Counted from the first letter of the stretch, positions 9,861 to 21,724 are shown. The stretch: 64,000 nt of DNA from Sphaerosporella brunnea (GCA_008704415.1 VXIS01000191.1:27430-91429); one strand, 5' to 3'. The notes: generated by a model from the letters alone, not told the origin. A program made the numbers and translations.

Positions 9861-10298
9861 AATTGTGACGGTGTCTGGGCAGCCACCTCGGCCATTCCGG
9901 ACAGACCAACCTTTGCCGATCCAAAAAATCGGAACGGCCAGCTTTATTTGACCAGAGAAATATAGTATGTATGTCATTCCATCGCTCTCCCCATACCCTC
10001 TTACCCCCACAATCTTCCGTCCACATAATCAAACAGGCGACACCACCCCCCACACCCCCCACACCCCTCATCGCTGAACTTTCGTTCACTGACCACCTCA
10101 GTTCCGATGCATCGCTTCATCTTTCCTGCTTCACTCCTGCGCTTGTTCTTCAAGTGTGACTTTATCCCACCCCCGGCCCCCCCCCCCCCACTATTCTGAC
10201 GAGATTTTGACATCCGACCTGAACGCCTCCCCACACTTCCTTCAGCATGATCCGCGAAGCATGCTCACCAACCCACATCGACAGCGCGCACATCACAA

Positions 10299-10343
10299 TC
10301 AGTCCGGTTCAGGCCGCGCTCAAAGCCGGACTGCCCTGGTTTG
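10299..10343 (+). mobile_element. Terminal fragment of the 495-bp hAT MITE family
   Basis: Matches the last 60 bases of the element at 3909-4403 (CAGTCCGGTTCAGGCCGCG, then AAAGCCGGACTG..CCCTG). It is fused at its left to the segment shared with 2230 and 29190. No left terminus is present. Confidence 0.65.
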
Positions 10344-10970
10344 CACGGGTCAAAGGGCGTCCTCGGGGGCCCTTTTGGTAAAATCAAATCATTATGTATA
10401 AAAAAAACCGCAAATATGCTCACTACCGGATTCCAGAGGCGAAAATTGTTGACTGCCACCCATTTTTGAGATATGCAGACTGCTAGCGGCGAACATCGGT
10501 AGATGTTGCGGGAGCCGCTTGGAACATTTTCTTTGGCGTTTTGTCGGCTTCAGGGAATGTGATCATTGCCAATGGGGAGCGATTAATATGATTCCGTGTT
10601 CACTCTTGCGGTACTGCCATCGAGTCCTCTCTTCGTCGCGTACATAGTGTCCAGTTATGGACTGTCGTCGTGATCCGTCGCTTCACTGAGTCACAGTCGA
10701 TCACGTCGGTCACTCGTGGTTGGCTTCCGGAGTGACTACTTCCAGGTCCTCTCCTCGCTGAACCCCATCACAACCCCTTTAGAGTTTCGTCTGAGTCAGC
10801 AAACCCGTCCCAACACGTTCCGGATGATGATCTCAATCCCAACCCACAACCACGTACCCAAATGATGAACTCAGTGCCCGCTGCCCCATCAGAGTGCTGA
10901 ATGCCATCCACGACACCTCCGTGTACGCAGCCCCATCCCGCCTATGACCAACCATCAATCCCCGTTAGTG
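10344..10970. other. Array flank shared with 42430-43199; otherwise nothing recognised
   Basis: From about 10680 (CACGTCGGTCACTCGTGG, CCAGGTCCTCTCCTCGC, TGAACCCCATCACAACCCC) it matches 42440-42540 in front of array 7. Both gradually turn into minisatellite units, so this is probably a conserved array edge. 10344-10670 shows no feature. Confidence 0.5.
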
Positions 10971-12089
10971 TGATCAACCCCGTCCCAGAACTTCCCGCGT
11001 GATTGATCACGTCCATCGCAGCCCCGTCCACCGAGTGATCAACCCCATCCCCGCCACGTTCGAGTGGTAAACCCCGGCAATCGCCGACACGTCCGAGTGA
11101 TCAGCCCCGTCCATCGCAGCCCCGTCCACTGAGTGATCAAGCCCCTCCCCGCCACGTTTGAGTGATCAACCACGTCCCGGCCACGTTCAAGTGTTCAACC
11201 CTGTCTGTCCCCGCCCCGTCCGCGTGATGTGCCCCGTCCATCGCAGGCCCGTCCGCGTGATCAACCCTTTGGCCCGTCCGAGTGATAAACCCCGTGCCGC
11301 CTATCTTCAAGTGATGAATGCTTGGCCCCGTCCGTCCGTGCCCCGTGCGAGTGATCAACTCGGTCCATCGCCGCCCCGTCCGAGTGATAAACCCTTTGAC
11401 CCGTCCGTGTGATCAACCCCGTCCATCGCAGCCCCTTCCAAGTGATGAACCCTTTGACCCGTCCGAATCATAGACCCCGTGCCGCCTATCTTCGAGTGAT
11501 TAATGCTTGGCCCGTCCGTCCCTGCCCCGTCCGAGTGATCAACCCCGTCCACCGAGTGATCAACCCCATCCATCGCTGCCCCGTCCACCAAGTGATCAAC
11601 CCAGTACCCGTCCACCGAGCGATCAACCCCGTCCATCTCAGCCCCGTCTGAGTGATTAGCCCCGTCCATCGAAGCCCCGTCCGCCTGACCGGCCCCGTCC
11701 ACCGAGTGATCAGCCCTGTCCATGGCAGCCCTGTCCGCGTGATCCGCCCCGTCCACCTAGTGATCAGCGCCGTCCATCGCAGGTCCATCCGCGTGTTCGG
11801 CCCCATCAACCGAGTGATCAACTCCGTCCATCGCCGCCCTGTCCGAGTGATCACCGCCGTCCACCGACGCCCCGTCCGGGTGATCGGCCTCGTCAATCGC
11901 AGCCCCGCCCGAGTGATCAGCGCCGTCCACCGAGTGATCAACCACGGCGGTCTCCGCCGCTTCATTGTGCTCAGCCCTGTCCCCGCCACGTGCGAGTGAT
12001 GTACCCTTTGACCCGTCCGAGTGTACAACCCCGTCCATCGCAGCCCCGTCCACCGAGTGGTCAACCCCGTCCATCGCCGCCCCGTCCGC
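10971..12089 (+). repeat. Minisatellite array 3, left part
   Basis: The same 33-bp family, C-rich on +. It is interrupted at 12089/12090 by a copia insertion; the array resumes at 15338 with the duplicated TCCGC. Confidence 0.93.
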
Positions 12090-12257
12090 TGTTGAGGCAT
12101 AGAGTATGACTCTCTGGTGGATCCGAGAATCAACTAGTGATATACTAGTGCTCGTTTCTGCCTCTTGTGGATAGCAACTCACCCTTAGCTCAGTACCTTG
12201 CAATATATCTCTTCACCTACGTTCTTAGTGTCCACTGCGTGAAACCTCTCGTCAACA
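12090..12257 (+). repeat. 5' LTR of the copia element (168 bp)
   Basis: Begins TGTTGAGGCATAGAG and ends CGTCAACA. It carries the palindrome ACTAGTGATATACTAGTGC and CTTCACCTACGTTCTTAGTG, shared with the LTRs at 15180, 27786 and 34047. Confidence 0.92.
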
Positions 12258-12979
12258 GGTTATGAGCCCGGCGCTACAACTTCACTAAGAACAGACAACG
12301 AAGGTCGAGAAACGCGCCGTTCGATAAGCGATAACGAAGATCAACACAGGCGTCGCTGCAGAGAAGCTTGAGAACCGCGGACCGAAAAGAGAAGTCTCGA
12401 GAAGATCAGAAAACGCGCCGCTGCGGACGCGATTGAGCAGCGGAACCCTGAAGTTGTGGGGGTTAAGACAACTGGAGCTTTGGCGGATCGCGTGCCGATA
12501 CGAGAGCGCGATCTTAGCTCCCTGAACGCCAGAGTTGTGGGCTCAAGACAACTGGAGCTTGCGAGATTGTTTGACGGATCTGACGAGAAGCGATCTTAGC
12601 TCAGCGAAGGAGGATCGCGTACGGACTGAAAAGAAACGATCGTAGTTGACCGAGAAGCCCTGAGTCGTGGGCGACAAGACGACTGAAGCTTGGAGAGCCG
12701 TTTGTGAGACATAAACGACGATAGCTTACCCCGATTGCCTGAAGTTGTAGGCGAGATAAACGACAACTGAAGCTTGGAAAGCCGTCTGAGAGAAAGAAGA
12801 CGACTATAGCTTACCCTGATTGCCTGAGTTGTGGTCGGAAAACCACTGAACTTTGAAGAAGCCGTCGACGGAAGCAAAAGACGACTTGAAAGCTTGCAAA
12901 CGGAGATTTGATGAAGCCGTCGACGAAAGGAAAAGACGACTCAAAGATCAGAAGAAGGAAGAGCTCGCCGCAAGACAAG
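12258..12979 (+). other. Copia 5' leader: half-tRNA primer site plus tandem hairpin array
   Basis: GGTTATGAGCCCGGC begins at the first base after the LTR and is complementary to the anticodon arm of eukaryotic initiator tRNA-Met, as in half-tRNA priming known for copia. The rest alternates hairpin H1 (AGTTGT..ACAACT, for example 12452-12473; AGTCGT..ACGACT near 12663) with hairpin H2 (GAGCTTTGGCGGATCGCG pairing with CGCGATCTTAGCTC, 12475-12520; again 12555-12602). Pair changes between copies preserve the stems. Confidence 0.75.
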
Positions 12980-14319
12980 ATGGCAACGCAGACAGAAGTC
13001 CCGTTGTTCCAAGGCGACGACTACCCCGTATGGGCAAAGGCTATGAAACGTCACCTGAAAGGAGCAGGACTATACGTTCTGCTGAACGGCGGACGAAAGA
13101 AACCGAGACCGCCAATGGTACCGCAGGCAGCGACGATTACCTCAACGGACAACGACGATCCCAAATGCAACGACCCGGGATATCTCAATCACCAGATTTA
13201 GAGGAGATTCACAGCGAGCGCAAGCTCTGATCCTTTCGACTTCGCATAGCTCCATATTGACGACATACGAAGACGACGAGGTCCCGGAAGACGCTCAAGG
13301 CCTTTGGGATGCCCTGGCCAACGCATATAAAGACCAGGCCGCGAAACGCGATCCGATGGCGGGACTTACGGCGCTATTCGAAACAAAGAGAGCAAATTTC
13401 AACAGTCATGCCGAATATCAGAGCAGCCTGCTGGCTCATGTCGCGATATGCAAAGCAGCCGGGACAGCGACAATCGTACGAAATGGACTGCCCGACGATT
13501 TGCAGTGGGGCACCTTTCGATCCGAGATCATGGATATGATTGAAAAATGCGACTGCGGACTTGCAAGAATCCTGCAACGCATGGAGATATGCGATAGGTA
13601 TATGCGCATCCAAGGCGACAGCTGTGGCGGATGCGGTGACGTATGCGAAAGGAGATACGGAAAAGGCTTCGCAAGGAGAACGGACGAGAGGAAGCGGTCC
13701 GACCTGCTGGAATTGCGGAAAAACAGGCCATACCAGACGCTTCTGCACCGAGAAACCGAAAGCCCAAGACAAGAAACACCCAACTAAGCCGAGCCGGAAT
13801 GAGGTGACGTCCAAAGCCGAAGGAGTGAGAGACATCGACTACCTGCTGATGGCATCCGAATATAAACAGCTGCCGGGCACGATGGAGGCTACGAAGGCTT
13901 ACCGAAACCAGCGAACATGGGAATGTCGTCTACCAGCTGCTGGTCCCCCTATCCCGACGCCGGTTTTCTTGGAGCGCGATGACGTCTTGACGGAGAAGGT
14001 GATGATTATGGTTCACATGCCTACGACGATCTCTGCGAACTTCGTGAAGGAAAGTCCTGGCCTGATGGACGAGCTAAATTCGTTTAAAAGAAAGCAGCTG
14101 TCGCCAGTCAAGCAGCCGGTTTTCCTGAAGCCAGAAAGCAGCAGGAACCTGACCAGGGGAAAACAGGATACGAAAGGCAAAGAGAGGAGAAGCAAGCTGT
14201 CTTTGGCGATGCCGGATACGAGAGGATGCGAAACGGCGAGAATGATGCTTATGCCAAGCAAAAGGATACGTACACGAAAAGGATATCTCGATGCGATAGA
14301 CCCAGAAAGGAGAGGCTAG
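12980..14319 (+). pseudogene. Copia gag (UBN2-like with CCHC zinc knuckle), two frameshifts
   Basis: Starts MATQTEVPLFQGDDYPVWAK, the typical fungal copia gag N-terminus (PLFxGxxYPVWxxAMKR). A deletion of about 25 bp near 13190 shifts the frame compared with the copy at 34 kb, and a second shift lies near 13597. A CCHC knuckle, CWNCGKTGHTRRFC (13705-13746), is intact and would bind RNA. After it the frame stays open for about 190 codons of charged, low-complexity protein to a stop at 14317-14319. Gag would package element RNA in cytoplasmic virus-like particles. As written it cannot be made full length. Confidence 0.85.
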
Positions 14320-15179
14320 CTGAGGGACAAAAACGGAGGTGAGCTTCTTCCGCTGAAGGGGGAGAGATGGAAGGCACTAGCTTCGGCGAAAAAGTCAGAT
14401 ACGAAACGATCAGAAACCAGAAGAAAACTGCTTTCGCCGCCAACCGAGTTGCTTTTGCGAAGCAGAAAGCAGCTGTTGCCAGACAAGGAGCCGGTTTTCG
14501 GCAAAAATTCGACCGACAGTAAAGCGAAAGAGCTGAAAAACACAACTCGTTTCCCTGAAGAGGAAGCTGCTTTCGGTGCAAACGATAGAGGATTGATGGA
14601 CAGGAGCGCTGTTTTCGAAGATACTGTCGACGAGGGAGTCAACGAGGGAAGAATGGGTTCCGATGCAGTAAACAACGGAATCACCGCTCAGCATCAGCAA
14701 TCCAGGACTGATCGGCAGCCGCCTCTTTCAGGCGATTTCAGCAACGACGACAGTGAATCGAACAACTACAAGATGCGGTTGGATAGTCGGGCAGGGAACA
14801 CCACTATAGATGACGGAGATAGTGGTTTCGATGAAGAGTGTGTGGCCTTGTGTGGAGGCCATACTGTGGATATCAGAGACGCTGGCCAAGTTGGTAGCAG
14901 TCAATCCTTAGACAGGCGGAGTCATGATACCTGCGGATATCTCACCAAATCAAGCGTTGACCAAGTATGTTTGGGTAGCCAGATGAATCACACCGCTACG
15001 AGGGAACCGGTTGGAGATTCGAGGATAATAGGTTTAAGCTGTCTACGAATGCATCCGACAACTTGACAAGAAAGCCGGCAGCTTGACAATGAGCAACTGT
15101 TGTGATGGATTAAGATCGGGAAGACGTGGGATGATAATGTGGAGTGTTGGGAACATAGTTCATGCTCGGATAGGGGGAG
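14320..15179 (+). other. Non-pol 3' internal region of the gag-only element
   Basis: An open frame at 14449-15066 continues the gag frame and is acidic and Ser/Asp-rich. No protease, integrase, RT or RNase H motif was found in any frame. A purine tract at about 15170-15179 abuts the 3' LTR and would prime plus-strand synthesis. Confidence 0.6.
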
Positions 15180-15337
15180 TGTTGAGACATAGAGTATGAC
15201 TCTCTGGTTGGTCCGAGTATGAACTAGTGATATACTAGTGCCTCTTGAGGATAGCAACTGGCACTCAGCTCAGTAACTTGTTATAGATCTCTTCACCTAC
15301 GTTCTTAGTGTCCGCTGCGTGAAACCTATCGTCAACA
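15180..15337 (+). repeat. 3' LTR of the copia element (158 bp)
   Basis: TGTTGAGACATAGAG..CGTCAACA, collinear with 12090-12257 but lacking about 10 bases after the ACTAGTG palindrome. Several substitutions separate the two LTRs, so the insertion is not very recent. Confidence 0.92.
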
Positions 15338-17270
15338 TCCGCGTGATCGGCCCCGTCCATCGCCGCCCCGTGCGAGTGATCAGCCCGTCCCCGCCACGTT
15401 CGAGTGATCAACCCCGTCCATCTAAGCCCCGTGCGAGTGATCAACCCCGTCCCCAGCCCGTCCGAGTTATCAACCCCGTCCATCTCAGCCGGGTGCGAGT
15501 GGTCAACCCCGTACAGCGCAGCCAAGTACGAGCAATCCACGCCGGCTAAAGCACTCCCGTCCGCGTGATCGGCCCCGTCCACTCAGTGATCAACCCAGTC
15601 CATGTGAGCGCCGTCCGAGTGATCAACCCCGTCCATCGCTGCCCGGTCAACCAAGAGATCAATCCGTCCCCGCCACGTTCGAGTGATCAACCCCGCCCCG
15701 GCGATGTTCGAGTCATCAACGCCGTCCGTCCCCGCCCCGTCCTAGTGATCAACCCCGTCCCCGCCCCGTCCAAGTGATCGGCCCCGTCCCCCGAGTGAAC
15801 CACCCCGTCCGTCCCCGCCCCATCCGAGTGATAAACCACGTCCCGGCTACGTTCGATTGATGAACCCCGTCCCCGTCCCGTCCGAGTGATCGTCCCCGTC
15901 CATCGAGTGGTCAACCCCGTCCCCGCCACGTTCGAGTGATTAACGCCGTCCATCTCAGCCCAGTCCGAGTGATCAACCCCGTCCATCCGAGCCCCATCCG
16001 AGTGATCAGCCCGGTCCATCGGAGCCCCGTCGGAGTCTGATCACTCGGTCCACCGCGGCCCCGTCGGAGTAATTAACCCCGTCCAACGAGTGATCAACCC
16101 CGTCCATCGCAGCCCCTTCCAAGTGATGAACCCTTTGACCCGTCCGAATCATAGACCCCGTGCCGCCTATCTTCGAGTGATTAATGCTTGGCCCGTCCGT
16201 CCCTGCGCCGTTCGCGTGATCAACCCCGTCGCCGCCCCGTCCACCGAGCAACCAACTGTTTGACCAGTCCGAGTGATCGGCCCCGTCCTCGCAGCCCAGT
16301 TCAAGTGATCGGCCCCGTCCAACGCAGCCGCGTGATCAACCCTTCGACCCGTCCGAGTGATCGACCCCGTCCTTCGCAGCGCCGTCCAACGAGTGATCAA
16401 CCCTTTGACCCGTCTGAGTGATCGTCCCCGTGCATCGAGTGATCCACTCCGTCGCCGCCACGTTCAAGTGATCAACCCCATCCACCGCTGCCCGGTCCGC
16501 GTGATCCACCCCGTCCATCGCAGCCCCGTGCGAGTGATCAACCCCGGCCCCGCCCGGTCCCAGTGATAACCCTGTCCGTCCCCGGCCTGTCCGAGTGATC
16601 AACCTCGTCTCCGCCACGTTCGAGATCAACCCCGTCCATCTGAGCCCTGTCCGAGTGATCAACCCCATCCCCGCCCCGTTCGAGTGTTCAACACCGCCGC
16701 CCGGTCCGCGTGATCGGCGCCGTCCACCGACCGATCAACCTGGCCCAACGCCGCCCCGTCCCCCGAGTTATCAACCGCATCCCCGCCACGTTGGACTGAT
16801 CACCCCGTCCCCGCCCGTCCGAGTGATCAACCCCGTCCTCGCCACGTTCGAGTGACCAACCCCGTCCATCTCAGCACCGTCCGAGTGATTGGCCCCGTCC
16901 ATCACCGCCCCGTCAGCGTGATCAACCCCGTACATCGCCGCCACGTCCGAGTGATCGGCCCGTGGACCGAGTGACGAACTCCGTCCATCGCCGCCGCATT
17001 CGCGTGATCGGCCCCGCCCATCGCCGCCCCGTCTGAGTGATTAGCCCCGTCTGAGTGATCAGCCCCGTCTATCGCAGCCCCGTACGAGTGATCACCGCCG
17101 TCCATCGCACCCCCGTCCGCGTGATCGGCCCCGTCGACCAAGTGCTCAACCCCGTCGCCGCCACGTTCGAGTGATCAACCCGGTCCCCCCACAATCGAGT
17201 GATCAACCCGGTCCCGCCTATTGTCGAGTGACCAACCCCGTCCAGTTCAGCACCGTCCGAGTAATCAATC
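15338..17270 (+). repeat. Minisatellite array 3, right part
   Basis: Continuation of the array interrupted at 12089; units as in array 1, increasingly degenerate towards 17270. Confidence 0.93.
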
Positions 17271-17276
17271 AACTAA

Positions 17277-17951
17277 GTGTCGAGCACTCACCACCCTTCA
17301 AATCAACCGACTCAACATCCACTGAGCTCCACTACCTTGCGAGCGCTGGAGCTCATCTACTGGCAGGTGAAGCACCTGCAGCAGAGGAATTGCGCGCTCA
17401 CTGATCGGGCTGAGCAATATGCGTTACAAGTCCCGGAGGCACTTCACTCTCTTCAGAAAAAATTTGCTCCTGCGGACTCACCCCCTCAGCTTGCCTTCCC
17501 TTCTCCTCCAAAGAGCACTGCTCGAGAGGAAGCACTAAGGCGAATGCATAAGAGATCTACAGCACGGCTTCCCATTCCCTTTGAGCGAGGCGAAATCGAA
17601 GCCCGAAAGAATAAGACCGTGCTAGAAAATGCCGAGAACCCACCTCAGTCTACTGCTGCGGCCCGATTGCAGTATGGGTGAGAACAAAGTACAAAGAAAG
17701 CACGTGTTATTGTCCTTATAGAAGCGGGTTTGGCTCATCAGGAGACTCAGGAGACTCAGCATTTGCAGGCAGCCTTCCAGGAAGCCCGCGTTGCTGGCAA
17801 ATTCCCGCCGCCGGGCGCATCTCAGGCTAATCCAATTGATTTGTGCGCGCTGGATACTCAGGAGCAGGCTTGGATAGATGGATATGAAGGACGGCGCCGG
17901 AAGGTTGTTGATCTCGAGAATGACTCATACTTGGACATCGAAATTTTGTAG
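17277..17951 (+). pseudogene. Unknown 225-codon ORF with one in-frame stop
   Basis: A single frame runs from 17277 to the stop ending at 17951, broken only by TGA at 17679-17681. Content: a Gln/Leu-rich, probably coiled-coil region (LRALELIYWQVKHLQQRNCA), a basic middle, then STKKARVIVLIEAGLAHQET and an acidic C-terminus. The layout resembles the C-terminal tail of fungal pogo/Fot1-type transposases, but no DDE domain is visible upstream, where minisatellite ends. Identity is uncertain. Confidence 0.35.
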
Positions 17952-19169
17952 TTGTATTATATATCAAACCTGGTATCACGCAGGTGCGACATCACCGGAC
18001 GCGCCGTCACCGCCGTCCCCGCGGCCGCCCTGGTCACAAAGTAATCGGAAGGAAAAAAACCGTGACTGTGGCTAATAGGCTACCTATTAGTGGTGCGCCT
18101 ACGCGGCTAAAGGTCTTGGACGGGTAGCGCGACGGATAGCCCCTAGAGGTCCCGCAAGGGATCAACCCCGTACAAGACTCTCCGACCACCGGATCTTGAA
18201 GTTGTCCTGGGCTGCCCACTTGCCCATCGCGAAAGGGTGAGTGCTGAGCGGTCGTCAGTCGGACATTCTGGCACCCCCGGACCGACAGTGCAGTGGTATT
18301 GAAGATGCTCGGATGAAACAGATAGGGCGTTGGAAATAGGGAAGATGGAGGTACGGTTGGGGACGTATGTTGTAGGGATTACGCCGTGGGAAGGGCGGCG
18401 TGCAAGGCGCGGCACAGCCATTGTTGCGGTAACAGGTTATTATTCTTGGGGCTAGCCTACATGGATGAAAAAATGGGGCATAGCCTACACTTTTCATGCG
18501 TCCATATGCCTACTATATCCACGCCAAATCCAAGGTTTGTACAAGAAAAAAATTGGTCATTAGGGTAAACTTGCGGTGGGTTCCTGCCCATTTGATGTTG
18601 CAAACTGCGCAGGAATCTTTACAGAAATACAACCAGCCTGCCGAAACACGAACTGCAGGTGTACGCCGACAATCACTCTGCACTGGCGGGACAACACATC
18701 CTTGCCTCTCAGAACTGCGATGGAGGAAGACTCTGCCAGCACTGCACTGGCGAGGTTAAGACAGAGGAAACGGACAGTATCAGAACAGATATAGTGATGG
18801 ACATGAGCCGAGCTGGCTCAAGCCGGTTACACTGTGAGCCGAGCTCTGGCTTCAACCTTTTAGAGCGGTTAATCCCGGGTGGAACGAGAAAACTCAACTC
18901 TACGATACCTCCAAAAAAGCCTGGTCATTCACAACCACCTGCGAATCTTCGTTGCAGGCACCTATGTTCCACTACACGGCCGCACCACCCTCTCGGTATA
19001 CTGCCTCTATAGCAGAAAACCAAACTCAAGACGTGCTCCGAAAGATTTCCCGAAGCTGGGGTCAATCTGCGTTGGATTCTCAACAATACGCAATCAAACT
19101 CATTATTTTGCCATTCCCGCCTCCAGCGTTCACAGTGAACAGTTATCGCCCAGTAGGCTGTCCTAAGTC
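17952..19169. other. No recognised gene
   Basis: ORFs here overlap on both strands without consistent composition. A hAT relic starts at about 19190. A short minisatellite-like ATCAACCCCGTAC occurs at 18160. Confidence 0.4.
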
Positions 19170-19484
19170 TTGCTTTGCTTGCCAATGCCTCTTGCTAACC
19201 GTCTCGGTGATAGCGACGGATATATTATTACAAAGAAGCATAACCGGTTACTGGAAGAATCTAGCAGCGCTGTTTTGCTGCTTAAAGGCTGGCTTAAAGA
19301 GGACACGAACGATTGGCATTTCTACGGATTGACTGACTCCCTCGAGCAGCAGGAGAATGCCATGGAGATGAACGGGTCTGTCGCGGCGCAGGCAGAGGTC
19401 TTTCAGGCCGAGGGGATCGACGCCGAGGCAATGCAAGCCGAGCAGGAAGCAGCCGTTGAAAGCTTGGACTCGGGTCTGACGTGA
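19170..19484 (+). pseudogene. hAT transposase C-terminal relic
   Basis: The frame reads GYIITKKHNRLLEESSSAVL then LLKGWLKE, matching the relic at 47720-47820 (GDILTKKRNRLLEESSS) and the hAT dimerisation-domain pattern in which xxKRNRL is followed by a leucine-rich helix and a conserved W. The acidic tail (about 50 residues, Gln/Glu/Ala-rich) ends at a normal stop. There is no catalytic core upstream, so it is a fragment. Confidence 0.55.
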
Positions 19485-20950
19485 AAGATATAGACTGATG
19501 ACGCTGCACACGAGGTATTTTGGATATAAAAGCGCGCAGTATGTGAAGTCGTTCGACATCCTAATTCTATACCGCCTCCAGAATTGGGTATCCTTCTGCC
19601 GCCGTTGATTCTGCTTGGTCACACGATCAGTCATGTCCAGAGAGCACCGTGAACCACCAAAAGCGACCTCTTCAGCAACGGCGAGTCAATCTTCAACTGC
19701 GGGGTTTTCTCGAAGAAGCGGGGGCATCGTACTTTCGCTGTCGGACGGCCAAAAATAGGGATCCTATTTCAGGTAAACAGCTCCAAAAGGATCCACGGAT
19801 TGGGAGACAAGAAGACGCGTTTGTTGGTGAAACTGCGTTTGGCAGAACACGATTTATTTGCACACCTCAACCATGCCGTTTCACACGCAGTGGAAGATCG
19901 GCATGCCTTCTGAAAAGCAAAAGCATGGACGTCTCGGTGCGGTATAATTTCTTTATGGGGTGTATGTTCCACCAATCAAAGTATTGAGCGTGCGATCATC
20001 AGTGCTATGCCGGGTTCTCTGCATTGACCTGGGTCTGTCAGCGCCTCAGGTCTCTATCGCTGAACTTGTGGAGAATTGTACGGACGTACGTCCGACCTTT
20101 GATTATCGCAACCACGAGATCTACACAAGCAGACGTAGACCCTAAATATTTCGAATCGTGTTACGAAAACGGAATATAATAACGGCTTTTATGCCTATAC
20201 CCCCTAAAACGTTGCAAAATGTGCAACGTACTCTACCTTTTTTTACGCCCCGTATCCCCACGACACCTGCCACTCACCCCAATGAAAGCCCGCTGCCTCT
20301 CCACAGCATCCCCCGCTCTCGTCACGTCGTCTTACGTCCTCGAGGTACCTTCGTTGAATGTCGGGAACTACTGAACAACATGCATCGGCGCAGCTGCGGT
20401 TGGCCCAGGTATTGTGCACCTGCGAGGCCGCCATGTTTATCTACGCCGGCGTATTCGCTAGCGAGCTAACTGGTGGCTGTGTAGACATTGCTGTCAGGGA
20501 GGGAACGACTGTGACCAGCCGCGGGTTTTGATTGTGTGTTGGGGCGCTGGCGGGTTGGATCTTTGTGGCAAGAATGGAATGGTGGAGAATAGTTAAGGGG
20601 TGGTATATAAGATGCGATCGGAGCCTCGGATAGTTCTTACTCTGAAAGTCATCGGGTCACAATGTATTGGAGAGGCGGGGGGTACGGGGCATAAACGCGG
20701 ATATAATAATCATGTGCAATGTGTTTACAAGCCAAAAAAAAGGGACCCCCGACGTCGCTGTTCCCGTCTCAACAGCTGTTCTTTGCGAGAAGGCAACCAA
20801 TGAACTGAAAGCCGTCTTCGAGAACTGTGCTACGCGGTATCGTGTCATCCACCTTCTTCTTGACTGGATTCAGGTCCGCCCACATTCGATTAATGTGGCC
20901 ATGTGAACGCAGCAGCCGCGAAAATGAACTTACGCGTGCATTGGCGAAGC
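19485..20950. other. No recognised gene
   Basis: A TATATAAG motif lies near 20605 on the plus strand, but only a very short ORF follows. Near 20733-20800 a degraded double-hairpin-like stretch (AAAAGGGACC..GTTC) may be an old copy. Confidence 0.35.
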
Positions 20951-21021
20951 AAAAAAAAACAGCGACCTTACACACGCCCTGCTCCCCGTGCAAACAGTTC
21001 CGGAAGGAACCCACGGACCGA
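20951..21021 (-). repeat. Double-hairpin repeat
   Basis: Hairpin 1 has one internal mismatch (ACAGCG/CCCTGC). Inner stem GTTCCGGAAGGAAC and outer CCGTG/CACGG are intact. A long A-run precedes it on +. Confidence 0.82.
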
Positions 21022-21315
21022 CGGACCCAAATGACGCGATGCAGGGGAGGACAACCAAAGCGGGGGCCGGACCTGAAAAAGGGGTTGGGCCTGAAAAAGC
21101 GGTCGGGCCAGCGACGAACTTCCGGTGTTTGCGCATTCCGGCGGGGGCGACTCCATGATCAGGCAGGGAAGGACGAGCAGGAGTCGGCGGGGTCTGAGGC
21201 CGAGTGCGACGGCGAGTGGAAATACGCGCTGGGTACGCTCCACAACCTATAAACAGTCACGATTGACCTAGTTGGAAGAGGGTCAAAACATAAATCCTGT
21301 AAGGAGTCGCTCATA

Positions 21316-21382
21316 ATAAACAGGGACCATTCACACGCCCTGTTCCCCGTGCAAACAGTTCCTGAAGGAACCCACGGACCGA
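21316..21382 (-). repeat. Double-hairpin repeat
   Basis: Hairpin 1 is intact; inner stem GTTCCTGAAGGAAC. Confidence 0.85.
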
Positions 21383-21621
21383 CGGACCCAAATGACCCGA
21401 GGCGGGGCAGACGCCCCCAGCGGGGGCCAGCGACCCCAGGACCAGAAAGCGCAGGACGACCATGAGCTGCAAGAGTCGTCCGGGACCGGCAGCGAGAAGA
21501 CACGGGGTGTGACGCCAAGCGGCAATGGACGCCAGGTACGCTTGGTAACCTATAAACAGTCACGATTCAGACAGATGGAAGAGTGCCGGGGAAGACATAC
21601 ATTCTGGCAGCAGGCGAGCTG

Positions 21622-21689
21622 AAAAAACAGGGACCTGACACACGCCCTGTTCCCCGTGCAAACAGTTCCAGAAGGAACTCACGGGCCGA
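21622..21689 (-). repeat. Double-hairpin repeat
   Basis: Hairpin 1 is intact. Inner stem GTTCCAGAAGGAAC; outer arm partly changed (CACGGG). Confidence 0.82.
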
Positions 21690-21724
21690 CGGACCCGGAT
21701 GACGCGATGCGGGGCAGACAACCT

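Larger units (their letters stand above)
12090..15337 (+). mobile_element. Ty1/copia-type gag-only retrotransposon with two LTRs and a 5-bp TSD
   Basis: A complete 3.25-kb non-autonomous element: 5' LTR 12090-12257, primer site from 12258, structured leader, broken gag, purine tract just before 15180 (ATAGGGGGAG), and 3' LTR 15180-15337. The flanks TCCGC (12085-12089) and TCCGC (15338-15342) match exactly. There is no integrase, reverse transcriptase or RNase H, so mobility would have needed proteins from another copia element. Related copies lie at 27350-27953 (-), 34047-35950 and 61601-62712. Confidence 0.92.

Noticed and set aside
15338..15342. Calling the 12-15 kb element truncated because pol is missing
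   Set aside because: Both LTRs, primer site, purine tract and an exact target duplication are present, so it is complete as a non-autonomous element.
20600..20700. Promoter with TATATAAG driving a gene
   Set aside because: Only a very short frame follows and nothing is conserved with other promoters in the window.
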